Positions 48,635-60,770 of a DNA stretch of 64,000 nt are shown here, one piece after another. The DNA lies in contig CM046842.1 of assembly GCA_025618425.1 (NCBI GenBank), forward strand, positions 36,516,951 through 36,580,950, in the 5' to 3' direction. The notes beneath the pieces were generated by a model. That model saw nothing but the letters and a program-made list of their open reading frames with translations, was not told where the DNA came from and made no database searches. Source of the stretch: Heliocidaris tuberculata (lineage: Eukaryota; Echinodermata; Echinoidea; Camarodonta; Echinometridae). The position numbers and the translations under genes were made by a program. Position 1 is the first letter of the stretch. Each line of letters begins with the position of its first letter.

Positions 48635-48775
48635 CTGTATATAAAAAATAATACTCACTTTTAAATGGTTGTGATCCAACGATTGAGTATCTTGAATCTT
48701 GGATGGCTGTCCTGTTAAAGTATTCCTCAAGGGAATGGAAACTGAAGATGTGGTTATGGATGGTCGATAGCTCTG
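47890..48775 (-). repeat. Five tandem copies of an exon-like unit with (CT)n spacers
   Basis: Units of 176-182 bases start at GTTCTGTATATA (47,916; 48,092; 48,268; 48,450; 48,632), each preceded by a CT repeat of 26-45 bases. On the minus strand every unit holds an 83-base segment between an ACACCTTCAG- or ACATCTTCAG-type acceptor and an AAAA|GTGAGT donor. Two frames across the segment are open (one reads HSLEEYFNRTAIQDSRYSIV). Because 83 is not a multiple of three, serial inclusion would shift the frame. The units could be alternative or 5' non-coding exons, or a pure minisatellite. Confidence 0.7.
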
Positions 48776-49414
48776 GGAGAGAAGATGGAGAGGATTTGAA
48801 AGTATAATCTATCTTCCAACTCAAGAATCTAGTGTGTTAATCTAATAGTTCTAAGATGTGGAATAGTTTAAGTGTGTAGGCAATTAGCTATATACGAGCT
48901 CAGCTGAGATAAAGCGTATATCAATCGATTATCTGAAGCAGGGACATCATTCAACCGGTCGTGACTTGTCTCTTGTAATAGTCACAGGTAAAATGCAGAG
49001 GTGTTTGCAACCTGGCGATCTCATTCGTGTTTGATGGAAGATAATAATGCATAATCATTTGAAGTATGTATCATACGATCTTTTTTTCTTCTTCTTCTTG
49101 ATAGATGCCTGAATAAATTTACTTAATATTCTAGGTGACGTGTGCAACGCTAGGCATTACGGTACACCCTGATGTAATGTGTTTCAAACATTATGCAAAT
49201 GAGTGTTCCTCTAAGAACCAATGAAAACCACTGTCGCATTCCCCAATACTGACGGAGACATCTTTGCACACGTCACAATTAGAAAGAAAACGGGCATCAA
49301 AGTTGAATCACCCACGTTATGATGATGTACACAATGGCCTACTTTTAAAAGGTTTATCAGTTTAGAGCAAAGTTTGTGTATTCACTGTTTTACAAGTCAT
49401 AGCTGGTAAAGGGA

Positions 49415-50350
49415 TAACCCCCCCCCCCCCCCCCCCCCCCGCCCCAACACACACACCCACTAACACACACCATTATACAACGGGATGCTTTATAAATACT
49501 TCAAAAATACACTATTCCCTGCTTTATCCTACACGAACTCTCCATTTCTAAAAAATATAAATCAGGTTTCTTACATAATCATTCCACTTTTCTTTTCAAA
49601 GGTATTCATATTTGTATGGATCTATCTTAATTTCAAATGAAAAGTTTTGTGCCAATTTTGAAATGTATTTGTTATTATGATAATTGAATTTTGTATTCGT
49701 ATTTTGTTGGAAATGAAAAAAAAAATGAATATGAATATGAACTTGGTGTAGGAGGGGGTCCTCTTTAATGGCGAAAGAGAGAGAGAAGGGGGTTGGGGGA
49801 GTGGGCGAAAATTAAGAAGAAAACAAAACGATACCCTCCCATTACCTGCCCTTAGCTTATCAACTTGTTAATTCGCAATTCATCTATCGAGTGACATCGC
49901 GCCCCCTCCCCACCTCTCCCTTCTCATCCACGATGCCGATGCTGCTTCAATGTCTGGAAACACGATACACCACTACACACAACTACCCACCATTTTTTAG
50001 CGGTGAGTTTTGGGGATACTTGAAAACAAAGTGCTTTTAACTACACGGAGTTGTTATGAGAACAAAGCAATTCCCCGCCCCCCCCCCCTACACACTCACC
50101 ACCCGCCCCCTTCTATCAACTATTTTCGGTCTCGGTTTTTCCCAGGTTAGAAATTGTTTTCTTTTAAATTATTCAATTTTTCTTTTCAATTCAGGATCAG
50201 GACACTGGGCAAAAAAGTCTCGTGGAGGTGTCCAAGGCAACTATTGCTATGTCCCCCCCCCCCCCCCCCTCCCCAGCATCCAATCACGAACACAACGCAG
50301 AGCCCCATTCTTCTTCTTTTTCTAAATGTTGAACCCCCCCCCCAAAAAAA
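49415..50350. other. Intergenic stretch with C-tracts and a LINE-like tail
   Basis: C-tracts lie at 49,420, 50,080, 50,254 and 50,334. A sequence ending in GAATATGAATATGAAC (about 49,660-49,742) looks like the 3' tail of a non-LTR element. No gene is recognised. Confidence 0.4.
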
Positions 50351-50592
50351 AAAAAAAATAAATAAATAAATAAATAACAAAATAACGAAATAACAAAAAT
50401 ATATACCCATGTACATAAGCAACCTATATATCTGACTGAGGATGCGCGCGCTATAACTATAACTATTTCAATTATTTGTATGATACCTTATCATTTATTG
50501 TTCTCCTGAAGAAGACGCCAGGGAGCGTCGAAAATTTGAGTAGAAAAATAAAATTGGCCACAATGCATTACAAACGCTTTTAGCAATTTTCT

Positions 50593-50624
<32 letters not shown>

Positions 50625-50924
50625 ATATATTTTTCTAGGTCGCTGTATTCTCTGATTTTTTTTTTTCTAATAGTAAAATACATAAGAAATATCAATTTGT
50701 GGGCTGAAAGGGGAAAAAATAAATTTGATACAAAGTTAGGATTTCGTCTCTCAAATTTTATCATGTAACCTGTAAGGAAATAACATATATAACAGCTTTG
50801 GCAACTCTCCTGGAAATAATTATAACTGTGAGAAATGAAAATGAGAGAATAATGGTTGCGTAGCTTAAATGAAAGTTCCCCAGAGCTGTCCTCCCTTTCT
50901 GAATTTTTGCAAAGGTTGAAAAAA

Positions 50925-50978
50925 TGTCTCCGCCGGGAATCGAACCTGGGCCGTTGGCTTAGAACGCCAATGCCTTAA
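50925..50978 (-). tRNA. 3' part of a tRNA-like sequence split by transposons
   Basis: Read on the minus strand, this half begins at the TTAA of the D-loop. It continues GGCATTGGC, loop GTTCTAA (formal anticodon TCT), GCCAA, then T-arm GGTTCGATTCC and the acceptor strand CGGAGAC plus A. The missing 5' half lies at 51,776-51,793. Together they make a 72-base cloverleaf: all seven acceptor pairs form (one a G-T pair), the D-stem is GTCT/AGGC, the anticodon stem is perfect, and the T-stem has one A-C mismatch. It resembles tRNA-Glu/Asp-type sequences and may be a tRNA pseudogene or tRNA-derived repeat. Confidence 0.75.
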
Positions 50979-51183
50979 GGCCACCGCACACTACACGACC
51001 TGAGGTCGTACGACCTAGAGGTCATACGACCTAGTCCACGACCTCGCAAAAATTCAACATGCCAAAACCTGGGACCTGATCGTGCGACCTGGTCCTACGA
51101 CCTTAAAAACTTGGGTGTTTGGTGACGTCATACCGTAGTTCGGAAGGTCGTACGACCTCAGGTCGTGTAGTGTGCGGTGGCCT
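50979..51183. mobile_element. TTAA-flanked MITE with GGCCACCGCACACTACACGA ends
   Basis: Inverted ends GGCCACCGCACACTACACGACC, plus several internal GGTCGTACGACC words, span 205 bases. TTAA is present at 50,975-50,978 and 51,184-51,187. It is inserted into the tRNA D-loop side by side with the next element. Confidence 0.8.
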
Positions 51184-51187
51184 TTAA

Positions 51188-51771
51188 AGGGCAATCCAAC
51201 CTTGGTAATAAGATGATTTGTATGAAAGCAGAAAAATAAGAAAAACAGGATGGTGAAAGTTTGAAAGAAATCGGACAAGGACTAAGAAAGTTATGGATGT
51301 TTGAAAAATGAGATCACTACATCTATGCGAATCTCAAATTGGCAATTTGGTGAGTCAATTGTGACATTTGTGTGGACAACTCTTCCATTTGTCGTACACA
51401 AAAATATCATTAATTTGCGGTTTTCTTCAAGGCGCTTTTACCCTCGGGGCAGTATTCAAAATATATTGGAGATATCATATTGATATAGGTCCTCATGAAC
51501 AAAAAGATCCTGCTGAGTAATGCATTTTGAAAAAAAGTGACATTTTGGTCATTTTATATGTTAGAGCGAATGGGGGAGTTGTCCACAGCTACATCACAAT
51601 GACATTACCTATTCGGCCAATTTGAAATTCCCATATGCATAGTGATTACAACTTTCAAAAATTCATAACTTTCTTATTGCTTGTCCGATTTCGTTCAAAC
51701 TTTCACCAATCTGCTTCCCTGATTTTTCCTCTTTCTTTCAGAACAACTTGCTATTAAGGTTGGATTTCCCT
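51188..51771. mobile_element. TTAA-flanked foldback MITE (584 bp)
   Basis: Left end AGGGCAATCCAACCTT and right end AAGGTTGGATTTCCCT are inverted repeats between TTAA at 51,184-51,187 and 51,772-51,775. The subterminal regions (AGAAAAATAAGAAAAA, GGTGAAAGTTTGAA, AAGTTATGGATGTTTGAA) are mirrored at the right and resemble the element at 14,585-15,081. Confidence 0.85.
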
Positions 51772-51775
51772 TTAA

Positions 51776-51793
51776 CCACTAGACCACGGAAAC
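51776..51793 (-). tRNA. 5' part of the split tRNA-like sequence
   Basis: The minus strand reads GTTTCCGTGGTCTAGTGG, then TTAA, where the inserted MITEs begin. GTTTCCG pairs with CGGAGAC of the 3' half at 50,925-50,978, and GTCT pairs with AGGC, so the two pieces were once contiguous. Confidence 0.75.
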
Positions 51794-52024
51794 GGGTCAG
51801 TGATTTCGGCGACACCAGATTCAATTGACCGACAGTTTGACAAATCTTCAAATTATTAATAATTTTTTTTTTTTTTCGGGGGCAGGTGAGTTTTGAACAA
51901 AGATAAGCCGCATGCCTTAGCTGGCTCCAAGCGAATGCTTTGAGATACATGTATACATTAGAATCATAATCATTATAAACAATTGTAAGGAAATAACATA
52001 TACAACAGCTTTAGGCTTAACAAT

Positions 52025-52575
52025 AAAACATGGGAGTAGAAAATTGGTTTTAGCTTAAAACCGGGCAGAAATGGGCAGCCAAATTTGGTATCAATGTAAA
52101 GCCTTAGACCTTGGTAACTTTGACTCTATAATTTTTAAAGAGGAAATCGGCAGCAATGTTAACGTTTTCCTTGTATTAATGAAGAAAAAAAAACTTCTTT
52201 TTTAAAACTCATTTTCGCAGGTTTACCACAAAATAACTGTTAAATATCAATTAGCTTTCGAATGACTACTTATTGATATTATTAAATGAGTTATTAGGAA
52301 TAAACATGAGCAATAACAGATTGATACCTTTTTCCAAAGTGTGAAAATGTTGCATTTAGCAAAGTAGTGACTTTCAGACATGATGCCGTACAAAGGAAGA
52401 ATTTTAAGTTTCAAGAAAAAAAATAAGACACTTTAAATATATCAAAAAGAGAAATATTGCTCAGAAGTATTCGTTAGGGTTTTATCTTCCAACAGGACTT
52501 TACAAAGTTAGAACAATCACAATCACCAAACTCCTATTTTGGCGCACTTTGGTTTGACTTCTGCCCCACTGTGCG
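52025..52575. repeat. Interspersed repeat, uninterrupted copy
   Basis: This copy matches 35,630-36,595, from ACCGGGCAGAAATGGGCAGCC to TTTGACTTCTGCCCCACTGTG. It lacks the 451-base insertion at ATTAAATGAGTTATTAGG and so gives the pre-insertion state. Confidence 0.7.
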
Positions 52576-52733
52576 TCGCCCCTGCAGGTACTTATTTCAA
52601 CATCTGCTTCCCAAGGGATGGAGCTCGTTAGATGGCAAACGCAAAAGCACCTTCAGTTTCATCATGATATATGTACGTGATCAATTCTTAAAAAATAATG
52701 TTGCAAACCGTTTTTTGTTTCCTCGAGTCACAA

Positions 52734-53105
52734 TTATTACCAAAGATAATTTCACAGATAAACAACTCAGACTTTAGACAATTGTGCTATCTTATATCAA
52801 TAAGCGACTAACAGCTATCATGAATATTAACTATTAATGTAGATGGTAGATGATCTCATTACGAAAATAATGCAGATATAAACGAGGGGTTATAAAGGCG
52901 TGTCTAGCCTTTTAAACAAGGGACCTTAACAGTCTACATAATTATTTACATAGTTTCATTAATAGGGGGGCAACAATTATTACCAAAGATAATTTCACAG
53001 ATAAACATTTCAGACTTTAGACGATTGTGCTATCTCATATCAATTAGCGACTAACAGCTACATAATTATTTACATAGTTTGATTAATGAGAGGGAGGGGG
53101 GCAAC
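52734..53105. repeat. Direct duplication of about 240 bp
   Basis: TTATTACCAAAGATAATTTC and the following 60 bases at 52,734 recur at 52,976. TACATAATTATTTACATAGTTT at about 52,936 recurs at about 53,059. The copies are moderately diverged. Confidence 0.6.
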
Positions 53106-55390
53106 TCTACCTGTAGACACGTACGCTAGAGATTAAGAGATCATGCTTTGTATCACATGTTAACATCGCTTGTTTGGGCAAGTGGGGAATAGATTTTTAA
53201 TGGCTTTTGGAAACCGTGTTTTAAAGTTTGTCAGCCTCAAATCACGGCCCTATGTAAATGTATATATCTGCAGATATATGAGAATGGACATATGTGAAAA
53301 TGGACTAAAATTTAAAAAACAACAACAACAACAAAAACAACAAAAAGAACTAAATAAGGATAGCAAAAAACAAAATTTGTAAGAATTTCTGGGGTCCAAA
53401 TTGTTGTGATTCCGACTATTAAAGGTTCAATCAAGAAGAAAGAGCATTTTCTTTTTTACCTGGGAAACCAGCAATTTTTGAAGGGAAAAAAAAAATATTT
53501 CAGAGCAAAATATTTATATCTGTTGAATCTACAAGTTTATTGCATGTATGCATATCATGAGATTATAAGCTTTGAGCTTTCAATCCTCATCTTCCCCCCC
53601 CCCCCCCCCTCCGACATGCTGTACCATTAAGTGTCCATTGATTCTCGATAAAGTTTTGAATATCTGATTGAGATGGTCGAGTAGGTCGAAAATGACATTA
53701 GACAAAAAAATGACAGATAAATAATTGTTTGATATCTTGTTCATTCATGAATTGACTCAGTCTGTACGTAGTTTACGAAGTAATACATTATTAATATCAT
53801 TCTTTCGTTTATTGAATTATTAATGAAAAACAAAAACGAATAACATGAGTGATCACCAAAAAAAAATGAAACTGCTATTGAGAAAAAAAGCGGGAAGTTC
53901 ACTGCAATTCAATTCGTTTCGTCTGCAATTTATCTTGTACACTATTTAATGTTTAGAAAGAAGCAATTGGAGAAAACTTGTTCTAAGTAAACATTAAAGA
54001 CTTTTTCATCTAAAACATAATTCTTCAAGCAAAAACAGAATGACAATGAAAGAGCCAAAGAAGAATATAAATTGATACTTTATTAAAACATTGTCTAAAT
54101 TTATAGTTTAAAAAGCTGTATGCTTAGAGTGTATGTAGTATCAAGCGTTTGGTTCTTTACTCACAGATCAATAGATGTTGACTTGTAGGTTGTATATTCT
54201 TTGCGATGTTTATTCACATTTGGTTTACTAGCAGTGACAAAATACAACATATTACTACTGCAACATTTACAATTGCATATAGTGTATGAAAAGGTTAACA
54301 TTACAGTTAAATACATGTAATGTATATATTAGTTGTATATTATGTTATCAAACGAAAACAAAATTAAATATTAATAGGTATGATGATAAACAATTAAAAT
54401 GAAAACAGGGCGTTTGGGCATTGCAAATGTATTTGCCAAGAGGGAGATCACATGATGTTGGTTGTGAACATAGACTGAAAATTGAAATGCACCAGAAATC
54501 ATTATCCTTTAGACGTTATGTTTCAAAGCAATAATAATAAAATGTAATGAAATATCAATTTGCTTTAATGATATGTTCATTGCATGCTTGCTATAATATT
54601 AAAGTGAATTGGTAACTTTGTAGAGGCTTAATAAAATCTGAGCTGCCTGGACTCACATGCTATCAGTATAATGTAATATGGTGTAAAAATGAAGCCTAGG
54701 GAAAAAATGCACTTCAAAATCATCATGTGCTTCACATAGACTGCAGTGTTAGACTAAAGCGTACCCCCGTACGGTTTCGTAAATGGGAGTATTCAGTCAT
54801 AGATACCTTTATAATAGCATTATATATTTGAAAACCTTTCTATGCCTGGCTATTTATTTATCCTTCTGAACATCATTATACAAGACAGATATCAAAGTTA
54901 AACAATTTATAAAATCAAGCCTCCACAAAGTTACCGATTCCCATTAAAGTCATTAACTATAACCTCATGGTAGATGTGGGTGTTATGATAAAACGAGTTC
55001 TTTCACTTAATCCCTTCATAACTCCCTGTCCACTGTAAACAGGACAATTGAAATAACGTCTTCCAGGGGTGTGTGGCAAGCTTGATTAGGACTATTACCA
55101 GGGGGAAAAAAAGCTATTACAGAACTGTCACTGGTAATCTTACTCTAAAGCACCAGAGCCCCCTATAGTGAAGTTGCGTTGCACCAACTTGACGGGTCAA
55201 TTAAACATTTTCATGAAATGTACTATGAAAAGAGTGACAAAGAAGATGGAGTTTCACCCCCTTTTTATTTTTTTTTTTTTTTTTTTTTTTTTGGAGGGGG
55301 GGGGGGGGGGGGAGGATATACAATAGTAATTATATGACTCTTAGAGCGAACAGTTTACCGCTCTTTCTTTTCTTTTTTTCAAAGACTCTA
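53106..55390. other. AT-rich intergenic sequence without recognised gene
   Basis: I see no exon or RNA gene here. A short inverted repeat (GGTAACTTTGTAGAGGCTTA at about 54,610 and its near complement at about 54,920-54,940), C- and T/G-runs at 53,594 and 55,270-55,312, and AT-rich DNA make up the interval. Confidence 0.5.
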
Positions 55391-55391
55391 A

Positions 55392-55592
55392 GGCCCGAAA
55401 TCACAAAGGAGGTTTGGTTTAAACCATGGTTTAAACCCCCTCCTAGGTTTTTTAAGCGTACGTGCGCACGGAATCCGATCCAATCATATATTTTCTTTGA
55501 GCGCGCGCATGCGCTTATTTACGCTTATTTTAGTACGCTTACGGAGGTTTACACCTTGCCCATGGTTTTAACCTCCTTTGTGAATTCGGGCC
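55392..55592. mobile_element. Harbinger-like MITE with TAA target duplication
   Basis: The left end GGCCCGAAATCACAAAGGAG and the complement of the right end (GGCCCGAATTCACAAAGGAG) are inverted repeats. TAA occurs at 55,389-55,391 and 55,593-55,595. A 3-bp TWA-type target and GGCC-starting ends are typical of PIF/Harbinger elements. The interior contains GGTTTAAACCATGGTTTAAACC and no transposase. Confidence 0.75.
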
Positions 55593-55689
55593 TAAACGTG
55601 AACTAATTAAAATCATACACAACATGAGAAGGAAGGAAGGCTATCATGAGGTGGATAACGCACTGTACACATCGTTTACATTTTTTGTT

Positions 55690-56390
55690 AATATGCTTTG
55701 AAAACGAAACTAAAATGCCTATTTACAATGTCGTCATCAAAATAGATTTTGGTTTGTATAGAGTTATCTCCCCTTATCAAGAATGGATCAATGTTCAGAC
55801 ATTTGTATTGTCTTATTTAGTTTATTATAAACTTAAGGTTGTGCAAAAATTATTCACAAGTACATACTCACAGATGATCAAATTGTTGATAAAACTATTG
55901 AGTCAATTTATCGAAAATGTGGACATAAATATTTACTCATTGTTTGGAAACAGTTGCAAAGGTTTAAATGAGATAACAACATACATCAGCAGTTAGTATG
56001 AAACAGCACATTATTATAGGTATCTTAGCGAAACATCGTGGTACGTAAAAACGCGGGAAAAACACATGTGACAAAATTACTCAAAATAAAAATTTTATTT
56101 TATAGAGGTAGAACCAAAATATTAGTTGAACGCTTTTAAGCAAAATAATATTAAAATGTTTTACTGAGATAAGTGTGATTCTAATTTTAGAAGCACAGAC
56201 AAAACTAGCAATATTCCTGTTTGCTTCTTTCCCGCGTCTTTATGCGCCTTTGCGTTTCGCTGAGCTCCCATACATAGATGCAGTCTTGATAAGGAGAAGA
56301 TCATTCTATATAAACCAAAATCTATTTGATAATGACATAGCAATTTAAAGGCATTTTAGATTTCTTTTTAAAGCAAATTATGAAGTAAAA
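55690..56390. repeat. Inverted pair of 90-100-bp homologous segments
   Basis: AATAGATTTTGGTTTGTATA and neighbours at 55,695-55,785 have a diverged reverse-complement counterpart at about 56,290-56,385 (complement reads AATAGATTTTGGTTTATATA). The 116-codon frame at 55,646-55,996 overlaps this repeat and is probably not a gene. Confidence 0.5.
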
Positions 56391-57364
56391 GTGAGGCATG
56401 AATTTTACTTTTACTGTGTTATATTTTAATATATAATAAATAAAGTTATATGGGTTTGCTCGTCGCATTTCAGTATATTCAAATTCAGATATATTAATAT
56501 TGGTATACTCGTCGCAATCCAATATATTCATATTCAGATATAACCTATCGTCGACGTTGTAAGAATAAACAACAACAATGACCCGAATTGAAATTAAACA
56601 ATGTAATGAAATCAACATGCAACATATGGCCATCAATATACAAACGTTATGTTGCAAGATTACATTTAAAATCTCTTCTTCACATCCCCTGTTAAAACTG
56701 AAAATTGTAAAAAAAAAATTAAAAAATTAAAAAAACAATAAAAATAAATAATATCCCTGAGAGCATGGACAGTGTGGTGTGTAGAATGAGCGAGAGAGAG
56801 AGTGGGGAGAGGGTGGGGCATATTTTGTGCAGTTTAAACACCCTTCATCATAATTATATTATGCTTTGTCGAACAGGCGCAGATGGACAATGGGTGTGTT
56901 TACATAGTCCTGACAATATCATTTGACTACTTTTGAGAAAGCAATACAATTTTCGCCAATTTTTAGGGGTGGTTTGACAACCCAAGTTTAGCGCATACAT
57001 GGCATATGTTAGATGGGTTAAAATCGACCCGACTTTTGGGCCCTTTTGGGGGGCTCTGGGGGTCAAACCTGGCGGCTTCGTTCGAGCTGACAAGCTTTTC
57101 TTAAATGAGATGGATGGTCTAAGTAACTTTAAGGGGTCAAATTTCATATGTAAAATGGGGTGACTAGCTCCTGGCTCCGTGGTACCATATACTCATTTCT
57201 CTGTACATTACACTTGACTCTTAGCAAGATAAAGTCAATTTCTTTTGATGATTCTAAAACCTCACAGTGTACACTGATTCTTATGTACTACATAATCAGC
57301 CTTTCCCGATTGGTTCCTGACAATTTCTTTCACAATGTAATCTCATGAACACAACACAACTTTA

Positions 57365-57665
57365 TCTTTAATGATGATAATAATGATATTACCTTCTTGT
57401 AAAGCGCATTTCACTTTATGATATAACGTCCCTATACGCTTCAAAAGAGCTTGAAATTATTATCACGGTTTTAGCTCAGGCAACCTTTATCAGTGCGTTT
57501 CAAGGAACAATATCACTACTACCCACTTACTACACCTGGGTCGAGTGTGGCAAATGTAGATTAATTTCTTGTCAAAGGACATTAGTGCAGTGGCAGGGAT
57601 TCGAACCATATACCTTGTGGTTAACAGTCCGGTTACTTGCCCACTAGACCAAAATATCTCTACAT
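57365..57665 (-). mobile_element. tRNA-related SINE
   Basis: On the minus strand a tRNA-like head (GGTCTAGTGGGCAAGTAACC, TGTTAACCACAAGGT, GGTTCGAATCCC; about 57,655-57,595) carries A- and B-box-like promoter words. A body with AAGCGCATTTCAC-type and CCCTATACGCTT-type words follows, then a short tail of AAT/GAT repeats at about 57,372-57,395. The layout is typical of an RNA polymerase III-driven SINE. Confidence 0.55.
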
Positions 57666-57996
57666 GGGTTTAGCTCATTATGATTCTTTATTGCCTAAAG
57701 GAAGGCAAATAAAGCAGGTTAATATACTTTTTTTTTTCGTTTTGAATTCGTAACTTTTTCAACCCTTGGCGACATTTTTCTTATATATCATTAACATCAT
57801 CATATTAAATAAAGTTAAGGTTAAACGCACAGTCGTATCCAAAACTCTCGAGAATTTTCGAAATAAGGGTGTTAATGTTTCATTATATTTGGATGATAAA
57901 CAATTATTCTAAAAATGAAAGAATGTACTTATTTATATTCAGTTATGTTAATGGAGCATTTATGAAAATGGTATAGCTCAGAGGAGAATAATTACA

Positions 57997-57999
<3 letters not shown>

Positions 58000-58070
<71 letters not shown>
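58000..58070. repeat. (GT)n(GA)n microsatellite
   Basis: A GT run passes directly into a long GA run at about 58,000-58,068. Confidence 0.9.
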
Positions 58071-58382
58071 TTGAAAGGAGAAGAGAGGGTATAGGTATTT
58101 AAATGACAGGGCCCCCTATCCACATCTTCCTTTATACTATGGTCTTGATCTCATGCATTTCATCTGCCAAATGAAAAAGGTTTTATTTAAGGAATATTGC
58201 TAGAATTAAAAGGTTTATTGATCACTCTGTGCTGTGCGTTCTTTAGTTCTATCCCGTATCGATTATTGTAATTGTCCTCTTTCTACCATTCCCTCGACTC
58301 AATTAAATCGTGTGCTACGACTACAAATTTTGCTGCTCTATTGGTGTTTTAGGTTTCTAGGGACCACCCATCTCAGCCACTA

Positions 58383-58978
<596 letters not shown>

Positions 58979-59759
58979 ATGTAGTTGGATTTGCTACTTC
59001 CTCCGTCTCCCTCACTCTCTGTCTTACAGTCTGCCTGCCTGTCTCTCTTTCATTCCTCTCTTTTTTTCTTCTTTTTTTCTTTCTTGGTACTGTCAATCTA
59101 TGACTTTATAACCATTAAGTTTTTAACCCTTTCAGGACAGGAATTATTTAAGGGTTAAATTGATCACATTTTGTTCTTCAAATTGGCAACAATAATATTT
59201 TCTTTTAGTGGTACATAGTTCGAATAACTTGTAATGTCTTTGAAAAAAATATACATGGTTAGGAATTTGCCGTAAAGTTTTAAAAATTGCCAATTTTGAT
59301 GAAAAAACAATGATTTTGAACCTCTCAATATGTTGCCAATTTAAGGATCTCAAAGTTTATTCTCGTTTTTAAAATTCCTGGCATCAAGCGCAATATGGTT
59401 ATGCAATAAAAATGGACATAGTGTGTGTAGAAAATTTTGCTCTTTCTACTCATGCATCTGGTATATTTTTTAGAGCTCTTAATCAAAAGTTATTGAGCCA
59501 AACCACACAATGTGGTCAATTGTCTTGAAAGGGTTAATATGTTTTTCTTACAAATCCGTTAAAAAAAAATTTTTTAAATACTGTCAATATACACGCTGCA
59601 TCTGAATTATGAATATTCTGGTTAAAGTTTTCATCACCACTTAAGAGGCAAGATTGGCAGTTAACCTTTTCTTAATAATCATATACCTAGATGGCCCCCG
59701 GATTTATACAGCTAAATATACAGCTATACAAATTTTATTAACCTGTGTAACAAGTTTCC

Positions 59760-60600
59760 CTGTAGTATTTTGATAGATAACAAATTTGTGGAACTTATTT
59801 CATTGTTATGATATTTATTATCTCAAAGAAAATAATATAGCGTCACACAGCAGAACGGAAAAAATTGACGAATTCGTATCTGAAAAATATGCAGATGTAT
59901 AATTCATGCGTGTAGTCTCTTGACAGATAACACATTCGTGCAACTTATTTCATTGATATGTATTTATTATATCAAAGCATAAAAATATATAATTATGGAG
60001 ATTTAAATGTCTTAAAGGAAAAAGAAAAAAATCAACAAATTTAAATCTGACAAATACTTATGCAGATGTTACATGTAATGATCTTGTATAATGTATACAG
60101 TTTCTTGATAAATAAAAAAAACTATCAAACTTATAGTTATATCATTTTTTTATCCACATGTCATAGCGAAATGAAAAATCATCAAATACTCAGTATAATG
60201 CAGCTATTTATGAATTATGAGCATGTGGGATAACAAAAACAGGCAAATTAATATTATCATTGTTATTCTTCTGAAAATACTGATCAAAGATTAACATGTT
60301 TCATAGCAACAGGAAAAAAAATCAACAAATGTGAATCTTACAAATATTTAACACTTAGTATAATGCAGCTAATTACAATTTACATGGTATGATTGTGTGC
60401 ATTGTGTATAATTTCTTGATAGATAAAAAAAACAAAAACTCTGCATCTTATTCCAATAGTATAGATAGTGCATTTGTTTTATTAAAAACACAAGTCATAT
60501 TAGAGATTACATGTCTCAAAGCAAACTGAAAAATCAACAAAAATGAATTTTACAAATACATTTATTTGGTACAATGCAGCTAACACGGTTTTTTTTTTGT
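59760..60600. repeat. Diverged tandem repeat array, about five units
   Basis: Units of about 120-190 bases repeat the order CTTGATAGATAAC, CAACTTATTTCATTG, ATCTCAAAG, GAAAAAAATCAACAAAT, GACAAATA, ATAATGCAGCTA (starts about 59,770, 59,922, 60,103, 60,280 and 60,413). They are old, with many substitutions. A TTTTG repeat follows at 60,590-60,660. Confidence 0.55.
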
Positions 60601-60770
60601 TTTTTGTTTTGTTTTGTTTTTTGTTTTGTTTTGTTTTTTGTTTTGTTTTGTTTTTCTTTTAGTTTTTGTGATGTGCATGGTGTTTTGGTAATAAAACTGT
60701 ACATCTTATTTCTTTCATGAGTATCTTATCTGTAAGAAAAAAGTCCTGTAATATATTGACATAGCAAAGT

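Noticed and set aside
47890..48775. CRISPR-like array appearance (regular repeats with spacers)
   Set aside because: Repeats are 130-150 bases of identical sequence with simple CT spacers, in a clearly eukaryotic genome without cas genes.
55646..55996. 116-codon plus-strand frame
   Set aside because: It is AT-rich, overlaps an inverted repeat and has no recognisable motif.
57595..57660. Intact tRNA gene
   Set aside because: The acceptor stem does not close, and the sequence continues into a body and tail typical of a SINE.
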